A DNA stretch of 64,000 nucleotides, taken from NCBI GenBank assembly GCA_029556545.1, contig JAKQEQ010000085.1:19069-83068 (forward strand), written 5' to 3'. The DNA is from Candidatus Hydrogenedentota bacterium (GTDB lineage Bacteria > Hydrogenedentota > Hydrogenedentia > Hydrogenedentales > JAGMZX01). Below are positions 1 through 9,116 of the stretch, piece by piece (the stretch's first letter is position 1; every line of letters begins with the position of its first letter). The notes under the pieces are model-generated. The model ran no database searches and had not been told where the DNA came from. It was given only the letters and a program-made list of their open reading frames with translations. The translations under genes were made by a program, and so were the position numbers.

Positions 1-987
1 TATCACGGCGGCAAATTCCGGCTGTTTCCCGTGCGTGAAAGCCGGGGGAGCGATCATCTCCCACACGCGACGCCGCGTCCGCCGTTCGAAGCGTTTCAGG
101 CGCGGGTGCGGTCGCCGCGCAAGGTGTGCGATGAGTTGCGTGGACTTGGGCGGGACTGCGGCGCGCGGGCGTTCCACTTCCTGGGCGATGCGACCCCGGC
201 GGCCACGTTCGACGCGCTGTGCTATGAGATACTCGCGGAGTGTCTGCACGTGTTCTATAGCCGTTCCGCGCATGTCCACGACACGGACCCGACGACCCTG
301 TCCACGCTGCACGCCTCGGGGTGTCGCGCCGTTTCGTTTCGGATCGATACGGGCAGCCAACGGTTACTCGAGGACTATTACGGTCATGAATTCGGCGTGA
401 CTCAGATCGAGACGGTGCTGAGCGCTTGCCGCGAGGCGAACCTTTTCACCGTGGCGGCGTTTACGTATCCGTGTCCCGAGGACGATTACCACGCGCGGGC
501 GGAGACGCTGCGGCTGGTGCGGCGGGCGCGGCCGCACGCGGTGCGGCTGGGACTGCCCGAGGTGCTGCCCGACTCGGATTGGTGGGACTTCGCCCGCGAG
601 TTCGGGTTCAAGATCGACGCGCGCGCCGTCGCGCGTTTGGCGACCACGGCGCCCGATCCGTTCGCGACGCCCGGCGCGGACCTCGCCTACGCAATGAAAG
701 GGCGGTCCGCCGCGGCCGTTGGCCAAGAACACACCGGACTTCTCGATGATTTCCGTTTTGAGGGCTTCGCGACGGCGGTGTCGGTCCATGAGGCGCTGCT
801 TGCGCGAGTGTGCGGGCGGCACGACGCCGAGGCGGAGTACGCCGAACGCCTGCGCGAACTTCTGTTCCTGGGCGACGCGGAGGAGCTTGCGGCGGCGGTG
901 CGCGCGTTCAACGATCGGGCGGTGGCGCCCGCGAACACGATTCCGTTCGTGCCGTATGCCACGGTGCGCGCCGCCGTGGGGAACTGA
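1..987 (+). CDS. Radical-SAM-like protein lacking the cluster cysteines (5' truncated by window edge)
   Basis: The frame is open to the left edge, so the ORF-track GTG at 31 is probably internal and the N-terminal part (often a B12-binding domain in this group) lies outside. The visible part reads like the radical SAM core of B12-type enzymes: a start like 'PVRESRG', then 'RVRSPRKVCDEL', a GxExGS-like 'RIDTGSQRLL', and a late 'CREANLFTVAAF' helix. Where the family has CxxxCxxC after 'SRG', this protein has S, P and T (codons 49-51, 61-63, 70-72), so no [4Fe-4S]/SAM cluster could be bound there. It ends 3 nt before a ketosynthase gene, suggesting a shared lipid or polyketide-like pathway. Function is unknown; a structural or regulatory role is inference. 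The fold assignment is fairly confident, the loss of cysteines is directly seen. Confidence 0.75.
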   Translation, partial: YHGGKFRLFPVRESRGSDHLPHATPRPPFEAFQARVRSPRKVCDELRGLGRDCGARAFHFLGDATPAATFDALCYEILAECLHVFYSRSAHVHDTDPTTLSTLHASGCRAVSFRIDTGSQRLLEDYYGHEFGVTQIETVLSACREANLFTVAAFTYPCPEDDYHARAETLRLVRRARPHAVRLGLPEVLPDSDWWDFAREFGFKIDARAVARLATTAPDPFATPGADLAYAMKGRSAAAVGQEHTGLLDDFRFEGFATAVSVHEALLARVCGRHDAEAEYAERLRELLFLGDAEELAAAVRAFNDRAVAPANTIPFVPYATVRAAVGN

Positions 988-990
988 GCC

Positions 991-2235
991 ATGACGCCGG
1001 TCCCGGTGGTGATAACGGGGCTGGGCGTGTTAGCCTGCAACGGGATCGGGCGACGCGCCTTCTGGGACGCCCTGGCCGCCGGCAAATCGGGGATACGGCC
1101 CCTGAGCCGTTTCGATGCTTCGGAGTTTCCGTGCCGGATTGCGGGGGAACTCTGGGACTTCCGCCCCGAGGATTTCATGAGCAAGCGGGTGGTGCAGCAC
1201 TGGCATCGCCACGTGCATCAAGCCGTGGCCAGCGCGCGGCTCGCGGTCGAGGACGCGGGGCTGGCGGCGGCCGCGTATCCCGATGATCGCGTCGCGGTGG
1301 CTGTAGGCACGAGCATAGGATCGCCCAATGAGGCGTATCAGGAACAAGTCGAGGCGCTTCAGTCGGGCGGCTTCCGGAAGGTGAGCAAGTTCGCGTCATC
1401 CGCCTTTTCCGGGCACTCGGCCACGGCCCATGTATCGGTCGATTTTGGATTGCGCGGCCCGGCGATTACTATTGCAAGCGGTTGCGCCACCGGCCTGGAC
1501 GCGCTGGCCTGGGGCGTAAATCAGATACGGCTGGGCAACGCCGACGCGGCCGTCGTCGGCGCGACCGAGTCGCCGTTGTTCCCGATGTCCTTCGCGACGC
1601 AATGTTCGCTGGGTATTCTCTCGCGGCGTAACGACGAACCCGAGAAGGCGATGCGCCCCTTCGACCGGGGCCGGGACGGCATTGTGCTGAGCGAGGGCGC
1701 ATGCACCGTGGTGCTCGAACGGCTGGACCACGCGCGATCGCGCGGCGCGCGCATTCTCGCCGAAGCGGCGGGCAACGGGTCCGCGGCGGAAGCGCGTAAT
1801 CCGCTGTTGCTCGAACAGGACGGCAAGGCGCTGTCGCGCGCGGCGCGCATCGCGATGCGCGAGGCGGGAGTCGCCCCCGGGGATATCGACCACATCCAGT
1901 GTCATGGCGTATCCATCGAGATGTATGATCGGTGCGAGACGAACGCGTACAAGGAGATTCTCGGCGACCGCGCGTACCGGGTCCCGATCTCGGCGGCGAA
2001 ATCGATGGTGGGACAGGCGTATGCCGTGGGCGGGTTGTTTGGCGTGGCTGGCGCGCTGCTGGCGCTTGTCGAGGATATCGTGCCGCCGACGCGCAATCTG
2101 GACGACCCGGACCCGCGGTGCGACCTGGATTACGTGCCTCACCAGGCGCGGCTGAACGACGTGCGCACGGCGCTGGTGGCGGCCATCAGCTTCGGCGGCA
2201 CGCACAGCGCGGCCGTATTACGGCGATGTAACTGA
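991..2235 (+). CDS. FabF-like beta-ketoacyl synthase with altered active site
   Basis: Thiolase-fold condensing enzyme of 414 aa, the usual length for FabF/KAS II. The nucleophile is Cys165 in 'ASGCATG', the first histidine is His305 in 'CHGVS', and the lysine is Lys337 in 'AAKSMVG'. These are each two residues after E. coli FabF C163, H303 and K335. The second histidine (FabF H340) is replaced by Gln342 in 'KSMVGQAYAVGG'. Known family chemistry uses both histidines in decarboxylating the malonyl extender, so activity may be altered or lost. The gene follows a cysteine-less radical-SAM-like gene by 3 nt and its TGA overlaps the next ATG (TGATG). It is probably a secondary lipid or polyketide enzyme rather than the housekeeping FabF. 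Confidence 0.88.
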   Translation: MTPVPVVITGLGVLACNGIGRRAFWDALAAGKSGIRPLSRFDASEFPCRIAGELWDFRPEDFMSKRVVQHWHRHVHQAVASARLAVEDAGLAAAAYPDDRVAVAVGTSIGSPNEAYQEQVEALQSGGFRKVSKFASSAFSGHSATAHVSVDFGLRGPAITIASGCATGLDALAWGVNQIRLGNADAAVVGATESPLFPMSFATQCSLGILSRRNDEPEKAMRPFDRGRDGIVLSEGACTVVLERLDHARSRGARILAEAAGNGSAAEARNPLLLEQDGKALSRAARIAMREAGVAPGDIDHIQCHGVSIEMYDRCETNAYKEILGDRAYRVPISAAKSMVGQAYAVGGLFGVAGALLALVEDIVPPTRNLDDPDPRCDLDYVPHQARLNDVRTALVAAISFGGTHSAAVLRRCN

Positions 2236-4754
2236 TGTTTCCACTGGACCAGACGGCATCGGCGAGCGTGCTGCTGGGTCTCTCGGCGGTATCGAGCTTG
2301 GCCCTCGGCGGGGTGGTGCTGTATCGCAACCCGGCCAAGCTCGCCCACCGCGTATTCGCCCTCCTGACCGTAAACATCGCGCTGTGGGCGCTGGGCGTGC
2401 TCACCATCATCCATTCGCATACGCCGGAAACGGCCCGGTTTCTTATTCAGGTCACGTTTATCGTCGCGGGATTCCTGCCGGCCACCTTCTATCACTTCTG
2501 CGGGTGTTTCCCGAACAATCGCTTCTACGGTTCCCGGATCGCGCTCGTGGTGCTTTACGCCGGCGCGGCGCTCATGGCCATTATTTCGCAGACGCCGTCG
2601 TACATCCGCGATCTGCTCGTGTTTCCAGACCAGCCGCCGCGCGTCACCTACGGTCCGGCGTTTAACGCCTATGGACTGCTGGTACTGGCTTCGATGGTCG
2701 TTTCTTTCGGTAACCTGCTTGTGAAACACCGCACGGCGGCGGGGGTGCAACGCCGCCAGCTCCAACATGTTTTCCTCGGCATTTTCGCCTCGACCGTACT
2801 GGCCACCTTGACGAACGTCCTCGCGCCCGTCATGAACATCGGGTCGCTCGAATTGTACGGGCCGTGTTTTATGGTGCTCCTGATGGCCGTGCTCGCGTAC
2901 AGCATGGTCCGCTATCAGTTGCTCGACATCTGGGTCATCGTCTCGCGCAGCACCATCTATGCGGTGCTCACCGCCACCGTGGTCGCCATCTTCCTGGGCT
3001 CCGTGGCCATCGTCCATTGGCTGGTCAGCGCCACGGGCCACGCACGCGACGTGCTGACCACGGCGCTGGCCGCGATGCTCATCGCACTTGTGATTCAGCC
3101 GTTGAAGGAGCGGCTGCAACTGGTGCTGGACCGTCTCATCCTGAAGCGGCGCTATGACGCCCGGTTGATGACCGAGCGGATCAGCCGCGAAGCGGCGCAA
3201 TTCATGCATCTTCACGCCTTGCTCGAGCGGGTCTGCCAGGATATCCTCCATACCCTCGGCGTGGGACTGAGCAGGGTGTTGTTGGTGTGCGAGAAACAGC
3301 GCGACACCCTGATCACCGAGTACTCGACGCGCCCGGAGGAAATCGGCAGGGAAACCATCGACCTCGATATCCTGCTCGAATATGTGGCGAAGCACCCGGA
3401 GCCGATCGCGCTCGAGGAACTGCTGCACAGCCGCCCCACCGAGGAGCGCATACGCGTAGCGGAGCAATTGGCGGAACTGGACGCCTTTCTGTGCGTGCCG
3501 CTCAAGACGAAGTCAGGAATTGTCGGACTGCTGCTTCTGGGCGAGAAAACATCCCGCGACATCTACACCGCCGAGGACGTCACGATGTTCTCGACACTGG
3601 CCGGGCCGCTGGGCGCGGCAATCGAGAACGCGCGACTCTATCGCAAGATCGAAGAGGTGAACCTGCACCTCGAGCGCATCATGGACAACATGCGCGGCGG
3701 CGTGATCGCCGTGGACGTCAACGGCGTGATCACGACGGTAAACCAGGGCGCGCGCGACATCCTGGGCAAGATCAACGTCGGAGACCGCATGGACGGCCTG
3801 CGACCGCCCCTGGCGGACCTGCTGCGACGCACCCTCGCCGAGCAACGCTCGATCAGCGACTTCGAGACCGTCATCGCTGGTCCGGACGGTGAGCGCATCC
3901 CCGTGCTGCTATCCGCGTCGTTACTGGCCCGCAGCGAGTGGGAAAGCCTCGGTGCGATGGCGTTGCTCTTCAATCTGACGCAGATCAAGCGGCTCGAGGC
4001 GAATGTGCAGCGCGCGGACCGTCTTTCGTCGCTGGGCACGGTGGCGGCGGGCATGGCGCATGAGATCAAGAACCCGCTCGTATCGATTCGGACCTTTACC
4101 CAACTGCTGCCGACCCGGTATCAGGACCCGGAGTTCCGGGCGAGTTTCTCGGAGATCGTGCTTCAGGAGGTGGACCGGATCAACACGATCGTCTCGCGGC
4201 TGCTCGACTTTGCCCGCCCGAGACCGGTCCAGTTCGCGCCGCAGAACCTGCACCGCATTCTTAGCGACACGCTGGCGCTCATCGAAAGCCAGACCCGCAA
4301 GTCCAACATCAAAGTCAACGCGGTCTTTCCGGAAAAGGATCGCGAGGTCAGCGGCGATGAGCAGCAGTTGCACCAGGTGTTTCTGAACCTCCTGCTCAAT
4401 GCGATCGAAGCGCTCCAAGAAAGCCGCGAGCGCCAGATCACCGTCACCATGCGGTATGATCGGGCGCATCTGCGGCGCAAAGACGCGCCCCCGCTCTTTG
4501 ACGCGGAATGTGTTAAGGTGTCGATTGCGGATACGGGATGCGGTATCCCGCAGGACGCGCTGGACCAGGTGTTTACTCCGTTTTTCACGACTAAGGCCAA
4601 CGGCAGCGGGCTCGGATTGTCCGTCGTGCAGGGCATCGTCACGAGTCATGGCGGCGTGATTGATGTGTCGAGCATTCCGGGCATGGGCACGCTGTTCACC
4701 GTCACTTTCCCGCTCATGACCGCCGGACGACCGGCCCAGAGGCAGACACAATGA
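2235..4754 (+). CDS. Membrane sensor histidine kinase (multi-TM, GAF, PAS, HisKA, HATPase)
   Basis: 839 aa. Residues about 1-290 hold 8 or so hydrophobic helices, followed by a GAF-like region (about 320-480), a PAS domain (about 485-590), a HisKA dimerisation domain with phospho-acceptor His609 in 'MAHEIKNPL', and an HATPase with N box 'NLLLNAIEAL', G1 'DTGCGIP' and G2 'GSGLGLS'. All catalytic boxes look intact. The ATG overlaps the ketosynthase stop (TGATG) and the gene's end overlaps the next kinase (ATGA), so these genes are probably co-translated. With the sigma54 activator two genes later it likely forms a two-component system. The architecture resembles PrsK-type kinases of exosortase systems, but no exosortase is visible here, so that link is weak. 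Confidence 0.93.
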   Translation: MFPLDQTASASVLLGLSAVSSLALGGVVLYRNPAKLAHRVFALLTVNIALWALGVLTIIHSHTPETARFLIQVTFIVAGFLPATFYHFCGCFPNNRFYGSRIALVVLYAGAALMAIISQTPSYIRDLLVFPDQPPRVTYGPAFNAYGLLVLASMVVSFGNLLVKHRTAAGVQRRQLQHVFLGIFASTVLATLTNVLAPVMNIGSLELYGPCFMVLLMAVLAYSMVRYQLLDIWVIVSRSTIYAVLTATVVAIFLGSVAIVHWLVSATGHARDVLTTALAAMLIALVIQPLKERLQLVLDRLILKRRYDARLMTERISREAAQFMHLHALLERVCQDILHTLGVGLSRVLLVCEKQRDTLITEYSTRPEEIGRETIDLDILLEYVAKHPEPIALEELLHSRPTEERIRVAEQLAELDAFLCVPLKTKSGIVGLLLLGEKTSRDIYTAEDVTMFSTLAGPLGAAIENARLYRKIEEVNLHLERIMDNMRGGVIAVDVNGVITTVNQGARDILGKINVGDRMDGLRPPLADLLRRTLAEQRSISDFETVIAGPDGERIPVLLSASLLARSEWESLGAMALLFNLTQIKRLEANVQRADRLSSLGTVAAGMAHEIKNPLVSIRTFTQLLPTRYQDPEFRASFSEIVLQEVDRINTIVSRLLDFARPRPVQFAPQNLHRILSDTLALIESQTRKSNIKVNAVFPEKDREVSGDEQQLHQVFLNLLLNAIEALQESRERQITVTMRYDRAHLRRKDAPPLFDAECVKVSIADTGCGIPQDALDQVFTPFFTTKANGSGLGLSVVQGIVTSHGGVIDVSSIPGMGTLFTVTFPLMTAGRPAQRQTQ

Positions 4755-6700
4755 GGGTAATTCTCGTCATAGCCCAGGACCGGGCCGTGCGCGAGTCCAT
4801 ACGCGCCGCCTGGCCCGAGGGGGACCTGCTGCTCTTCGAGGACCGCATCGATGCGGCCGGACGCCGCCTGGTGTCGCTGCAAGCCGACGCCATCGTGCTC
4901 GACGACGCGCCGGGTCTCGGCATGGAAGCCCTTGCGCCCATCAAGGCGCTCGCGCCCGGCACGCCCGTCATCGTGATTGCATCACGCGGCGACCTGGTCA
5001 CGCAGGCCGCGTTTACCCGCGGCGGCGCGGACGCCAGCGTGGCGAAGCCGTTCTCCTGCGAGACGCTGCGCGCGGAAGTAGACCGGCTGACGATGCCCGT
5101 ACCGACGCAGGACGTCGCGCCCGCGCCCGCGGCGCCCGGCGGAACCGGGGGCGGCCTGCTGCTTCAACAACACCAGATGGCCTTACGTTGGCTGAGCCGG
5201 GCTTCGAGTCACAGCGAGGACCCTTGCCGCCTCAGCCAAGCGCTTATCGAGGCGACGGTGGATATCTTCGGCGCGGCGCGCAGCGCGGTTCTCCTGGAGG
5301 AGGAAGGCCTGGTGCGCGTGGCTGCCAGTCAGGGGTTGCCCGAGAACGTGGCGCAGCCGCTTCGGTTGAGTTTCTCGACAGGACTCATGCGGTGGTTTGA
5401 CGCACACGCGTGTCTTATAGACCGCCGCGCCGTCGAGGATCCGAGCGCGCAGGCGGACCCGCACGCGGCGGCCGCGGCGAAGGAGATGCGCCTGCTCCAC
5501 GCGGTGCTCGGGGCGCCGCTGCTTCGCGTGGGCCAGGTGTTCGGCGCCGTGTTGCTGGGTGAGCGCGTGGCGGGCGGGGCCTATACCCTCGAGGAACGGG
5601 AAATCCTGGCCCTCGTGTGCCGCTGTGTCTCGCTCGCCTTCGAACGCGCCCACGTCCACGCGGAAACGGCGCGGGGCCAGGCGCGGCTGGACCGCATACT
5701 GGCCCACATCAACGCCGGCGTGGTTACGGTGGGCTCGAACAAGATCATTGTGATGATGAACCGGAGCGCCGAGCAGTTGCTTAACGTGCGCGCTATCGAC
5801 ATGGTCGGGCGTAGCGTGCAGCGGCTGGGCTCCGCGTTCGCCGACCTTGCCCTGCGCACGCTGGCCGACGGCGCGCCGCGCCTGCGTCAGGAATTTCATG
5901 ACCCCGCGATCAACGCGACACTCGGCCTTAGCGCGACGCCGCTGGGCGACGAGGGTGTCGTTATCGTATTTGCCCGTCTTCCGGCGCGGGACGGGAACCG
6001 GGAGGATCTCGCGCTCAGCCCGGTGTGGGGGTATCTGGCCTCGCGCGTCGCGCAGGAAATCAAGAATCCGATGGTAGCCATTAGTACCTATGCGCAGTTG
6101 CTCCCCAAGAAATATGACGCACCGGACTTCCGTGACTCCTTCTCGGAGGTTGTCCAGAAGGAAGTTGCCCGCATCAACGCGGTGGTCGAGACGCTGTATG
6201 CGTTCGCGGAAACGCCGCGCCTCGCGCTCGAAGCCGCCGACGTGGACGAGGCCGTGCGCGCCGTGCTCGATTCCATGCGCGATGAGATGCGCGAGCACGC
6301 GATCACGGTGGACGCCGAGTTCCAGGCGGGCGGCGCGCTGGCGGAGATTGATCGGAGCCGCTTCGCGACGGCGCTGGCGCACGTCGTGCGCAACGCCATC
6401 GACGCCATGGCGCACGGCGGCACACTTTCGGTGCGCACGAGCCGCGAGAACGGGTGCGTCGAAGTGCGCGTCACGGACACCGGCCCCGGTATCCCGGAAG
6501 AGGATGCGGCCAACATCTTCCTGCCGTTCTTCAGCACGCGCGAGAGGGGTATGGGACTGGGGCTCGCCATCGCGGGACGCATCCTGAAACAACACCAAGG
6601 CGAACTGAGGCTGCTGCACAGCGAGCACGGCGGGAGCTGCTTCGCCCTCGAACTCCCGGCGTCGGAAAAGACTCATGCAAACCATACTCGCGGTGGATGA
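4751..6700 (+). CDS. Receiver-GAF-PAS-histidine-kinase-like protein with phospho-His replaced by Gln
   Basis: 649 aa, soluble. A receiver-like domain (1-115) has Asp51 in 'IVLDD' and Lys99 in 'VAKPF' but only one acidic-pocket residue. GAF and PAS-like regions follow. The dimerisation domain (about 425-490) is clearly paralogous to that of the upstream kinase (shared 'QLLP', 'DSFSEVV', 'EVARIN' pattern), but its H box reads 'VAQEIKNPM': the phospho-acceptor His is Gln435. The HATPase keeps N box 'VVRNAIDAM', G1 'DTGPGIP' and G2 'GMGLGLA', so ATP binding is likely retained. It may phosphorylate or modulate the partner kinase as a heterodimer, or be a pseudokinase; this is inference. It overlaps both neighbours, so the three signalling genes form one unit. 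Confidence 0.9.
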   Translation: MRVILVIAQDRAVRESIRAAWPEGDLLLFEDRIDAAGRRLVSLQADAIVLDDAPGLGMEALAPIKALAPGTPVIVIASRGDLVTQAAFTRGGADASVAKPFSCETLRAEVDRLTMPVPTQDVAPAPAAPGGTGGGLLLQQHQMALRWLSRASSHSEDPCRLSQALIEATVDIFGAARSAVLLEEEGLVRVAASQGLPENVAQPLRLSFSTGLMRWFDAHACLIDRRAVEDPSAQADPHAAAAAKEMRLLHAVLGAPLLRVGQVFGAVLLGERVAGGAYTLEEREILALVCRCVSLAFERAHVHAETARGQARLDRILAHINAGVVTVGSNKIIVMMNRSAEQLLNVRAIDMVGRSVQRLGSAFADLALRTLADGAPRLRQEFHDPAINATLGLSATPLGDEGVVIVFARLPARDGNREDLALSPVWGYLASRVAQEIKNPMVAISTYAQLLPKKYDAPDFRDSFSEVVQKEVARINAVVETLYAFAETPRLALEAADVDEAVRAVLDSMRDEMREHAITVDAEFQAGGALAEIDRSRFATALAHVVRNAIDAMAHGGTLSVRTSRENGCVEVRVTDTGPGIPEEDAANIFLPFFSTRERGMGLGLAIAGRILKQHQGELRLLHSEHGGSCFALELPASEKTHANHTRGG

Positions 6701-8060
6701 CGAATTCAGCGTCCGCAAGTCCTACGAACTGGTTCTCGGCGATGCCTACCGGCTCCTGCTGGCGGAAGACGTCGCGAAAGCGTTCGCCGTGCTTGAACAA
6801 CAGCACGTCGATCTCATCCTGCTCGACCTGATCCTGCCCGGCATGACGGGGCTCGAATTTCTTGCTCAACTGCAGGAACGGGGCGAATTGACGCCGGTCA
6901 TCGTGGTAACCGGTTCGAACACCGTGCAGACGGCGGTCGAAGTGATGAAGCGCGGCGCGCGCGATTTTGTCGTCAAGCCGTTTGACGTGGAGGATTTGCT
7001 CCGGCTGGTCGATCGTGTGCTGCGCGAGCGGCGTGAGCAACTGGAGCTTTATGCGCTCCGGGAGCGCGACGCCGCGGGCTTCGAGCAGATCATCGGCGAC
7101 GCGCCCGCCCTGCGCGAGGCGTTGGCCAAGGCGCGTCAGGCCATGCAGGTGGACTCCACGGTGTTGATCACCGGAGAGAGCGGCACGGGCAAGGACCTGC
7201 TCGCGCGCGCCATTCATTGCGGCGGCAGGCGCGCCGCGGGCCCCTTTGTGCCCATATCCTGCTGCGCGATCCCCGAGCAACTGGTCGAGAGTGAACTGTT
7301 CGGCCACATGAAGGGCGCGTTCACCGGCGCGACCGAAACGCGCGTCGGCAAACTCGAAGTGGCGGACGGCGGCACCTTGTTCCTCGATGAGATCGGCGAA
7401 ATGCCGCTCGACGCCCAAGCCAAGCTGCTGCGCGTGCTCCAGGACGGCGCCTTCTATCCGGTCGGCGCGACCAAGACGATCCACGTGGACTTGCGCGTTG
7501 TCTGCGCCACCAATCGCGACCTGTGGCGGACCGTGCGCGAGGGCGGGTTCCGGGAAGACCTTTTCTATCGCGTGAACGTGCTGCCCATCGAGATGCCGCC
7601 GCTGCGCAAGCGGCGCGAGGACATCCCCCGGCTTGTCGCGCATTTCGTCGCGAAGCACGCGCCTCACGTGAACGCGCGTTGCGAGAGCGTGGCGCCGAAG
7701 GCGCTGGCGCATCTGGCGGCGTACGGGTGGCCGGGGAACGTGCGCGAGCTGGAGAACACGATCGAGCGTCTGCTCGTGATGCACAGCGCCGAACCGGTAT
7801 TGCAGGCCGAGCATCTCGAGGGCATATTGCCGGGCACCGGCCGCGAGGCCGCGCGCGGGGTTGATGAATTCGAGGGGCTCCCGCTCACGGAGGCGACTGA
7901 CCGCCTCGAGCGACATTTGATACTGCGCGCGCTGGATCGAGCGGATTACGTGCAGTCGCAGGCCGCCGAACTCTTGGGCACGACGCGCCGCATTCTCAAG
8001 TATAAGATGGATCATTTGGGCATAACGCCTCCCGGCGAACCGGACGACGAAGCCGGGTAA
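6675..8060 (+). CDS. NtrC-family sigma54-dependent response regulator
   Basis: 461 aa with the standard three-domain layout. The receiver (1-120) has acidic pair 'DDE', phospho-acceptor Asp51 in 'ILLDLILPG' and Lys in 'VVKPF'. The AAA+ domain (about 135-375) has Walker A 'GESGTGKD', the sigma54-contacting loop 'GAFTGA', and Walker B-like '[11 protein letters not shown]'. A C-terminal Fis-type helix-turn-helix ('[17 protein letters not shown]') binds enhancer DNA. It starts inside the end of the kinase-like gene (26-nt overlap) and should be the output of the two kinases. I could not find a convincing -24/-12 promoter in the window, so its targets are unknown. Confidence 0.96.
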   Translation: MQTILAVDDEFSVRKSYELVLGDAYRLLLAEDVAKAFAVLEQQHVDLILLDLILPGMTGLEFLAQLQERGELTPVIVVTGSNTVQTAVEVMKRGARDFVVKPFDVEDLLRLVDRVLRERREQLELYALRERDAAGFEQIIGDAPALREALAKARQAMQVDSTVLITGESGTGKDLLARAIHCGGRRAAGPFVPISCCAIPEQLVESELFGHMKGAFTGATETRVGKLEVADGGTLFLDEIGEMPLDAQAKLLRVLQDGAFYPVGATKTIHVDLRVVCATNRDLWRTVREGGFREDLFYRVNVLPIEMPPLRKRREDIPRLVAHFVAKHAPHVNARCESVAPKALAHLAAYGWPGNVRELENTIERLLVMHSAEPVLQAEHLEGILPGTGREAARGVDEFEGLPLTEATDRLERHLILRALDRADYVQSQAAELLGTTRRILKYKMDHLGITPPGEPDDEAG

Positions 8061-8073
8061 ACGCAAACGAAGG

Positions 8074-8090
8074 CGCGGCGCAACGCCGCG
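8074..8090. terminator. GC hairpin after the response regulator
   Basis: Seven-base-pair stem CGCGGCG/CGCCGCG with a CAA loop, lying 14 nt after the regulator stop and before the PfkB gene. There is no T tract, so it may only be an RNA hairpin or a weak terminator separating the signalling operon from the kinase gene. Confidence 0.3.
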
Positions 8091-8121
8091 GCCCGGGCGT
8101 AATCATCAAGGAGAAGTTGCT

Positions 8122-9021
8122 GTGAGCATTACGGTAGTGGGATCGGTGGCGCTGGATACGGTGGAAACCCCGTGGGGAAGGAACGAGGACGGCTTGGGCG
8201 GCGCGGCGGTCTATTTTGCCTTGGCGGCGGCGAACTTCACGCCTGTGCACATGGTGGGCGTTGTGGGCGACGATTTCCCGGATCGGCACATGCAATTGCT
8301 GGCTGCGAAGGGCATCGATCTCACGGGACTCGAACACGCCTCGGGTGCGACGTTCCGCTGGTCGGGCCGCTACCACGAGGACGTGAACATTCGCGACACC
8401 CTCGATACGCAATTGAATGTGTTCGAACAGTTCCATCCCAGCATTCCCGAGACCGCCCGGACCGCCGAGCTTCTTTTTCTTGGAAACATCCATCCGGCAC
8501 TTCAGGCGGAGGTGCTTGCACAGACGCGGCCTCGCTTCGTCGCGATGGATACGATGAATCTCTGGATCGCAACCACGCCGGATGCGCTGCGCGCCGTGCT
8601 GCGGGAGGTGGACGCCATTGTCATTAACGACGGCGAAGCCCGGCAGTTGACCGGAGAGGCCAACGTGGTGGCGGCCGCGCGGCAGGTGCAGGCGCTCGGG
8701 CCGAGGATCGTCGTTGTGAAGAAGGGCGAACACGGCGCTATGCTCTTCACCGAGGCCGACGCGGTCTTCGCCATACCCGCGCTGCCGCTGAAGACAGTGG
8801 TGGATCCGACGGGCGCGGGCGACAGCTTCGCGGGCGGATTCCTGGGCTGTGTCGCGCAATCGGGCGATACGTCCTCCGCCACACTGCGGCGCGCGGTGGC
8901 CTACGGCACGGTGGTCGCGTCGTTTACCTGCGAAGCATTCGGGCCGGCCCGGCTCGCCGAGATTGGGCCGGCGGACATCGAGGCGCGCGCGGCCCTGCTT
9001 CGGCGGCTCTCGGAATTCTGA
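8122..9021 (+). CDS. PfkB-family carbohydrate kinase
   Basis: 299 aa ribokinase-fold kinase. It has an N-terminal 'GSVALD' strand, a glycine pair in 'GLGGAAVYFA', and the family signature 'DPTGAGDSFAGG' whose Asp234 is the expected catalytic base. The GTG start is chosen because AAGGAG lies 7 nt upstream. The family phosphorylates sugars or nucleosides using ATP; the exact substrate cannot be read from sequence. It stands alone between the regulator and the secernin-like gene, with about 60 nt and 95 nt on either side, so it need not belong to either. Confidence 0.93.
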   Translation: MSITVVGSVALDTVETPWGRNEDGLGGAAVYFALAAANFTPVHMVGVVGDDFPDRHMQLLAAKGIDLTGLEHASGATFRWSGRYHEDVNIRDTLDTQLNVFEQFHPSIPETARTAELLFLGNIHPALQAEVLAQTRPRFVAMDTMNLWIATTPDALRAVLREVDAIVINDGEARQLTGEANVVAAARQVQALGPRIVVVKKGEHGAMLFTEADAVFAIPALPLKTVVDPTGAGDSFAGGFLGCVAQSGDTSSATLRRAVAYGTVVASFTCEAFGPARLAEIGPADIEARAALLRRLSEF

Positions 9022-9116
9022 GCGGCGTGGACAAGGGTGACTGCTCGCCGTTGGGCGCGCAAGAGACTTTCTAGAACAAGAATCCGCCGGCGACTGAGCC
9101 GCGTTAGGACCGAATT

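Noticed and set aside
2139-3467. 442-aa minus-strand ORF opposite the sensor kinase
   Set aside because: Shadow of the kinase frame; composition is typical of antisense GC-rich reading and nothing matches a family.
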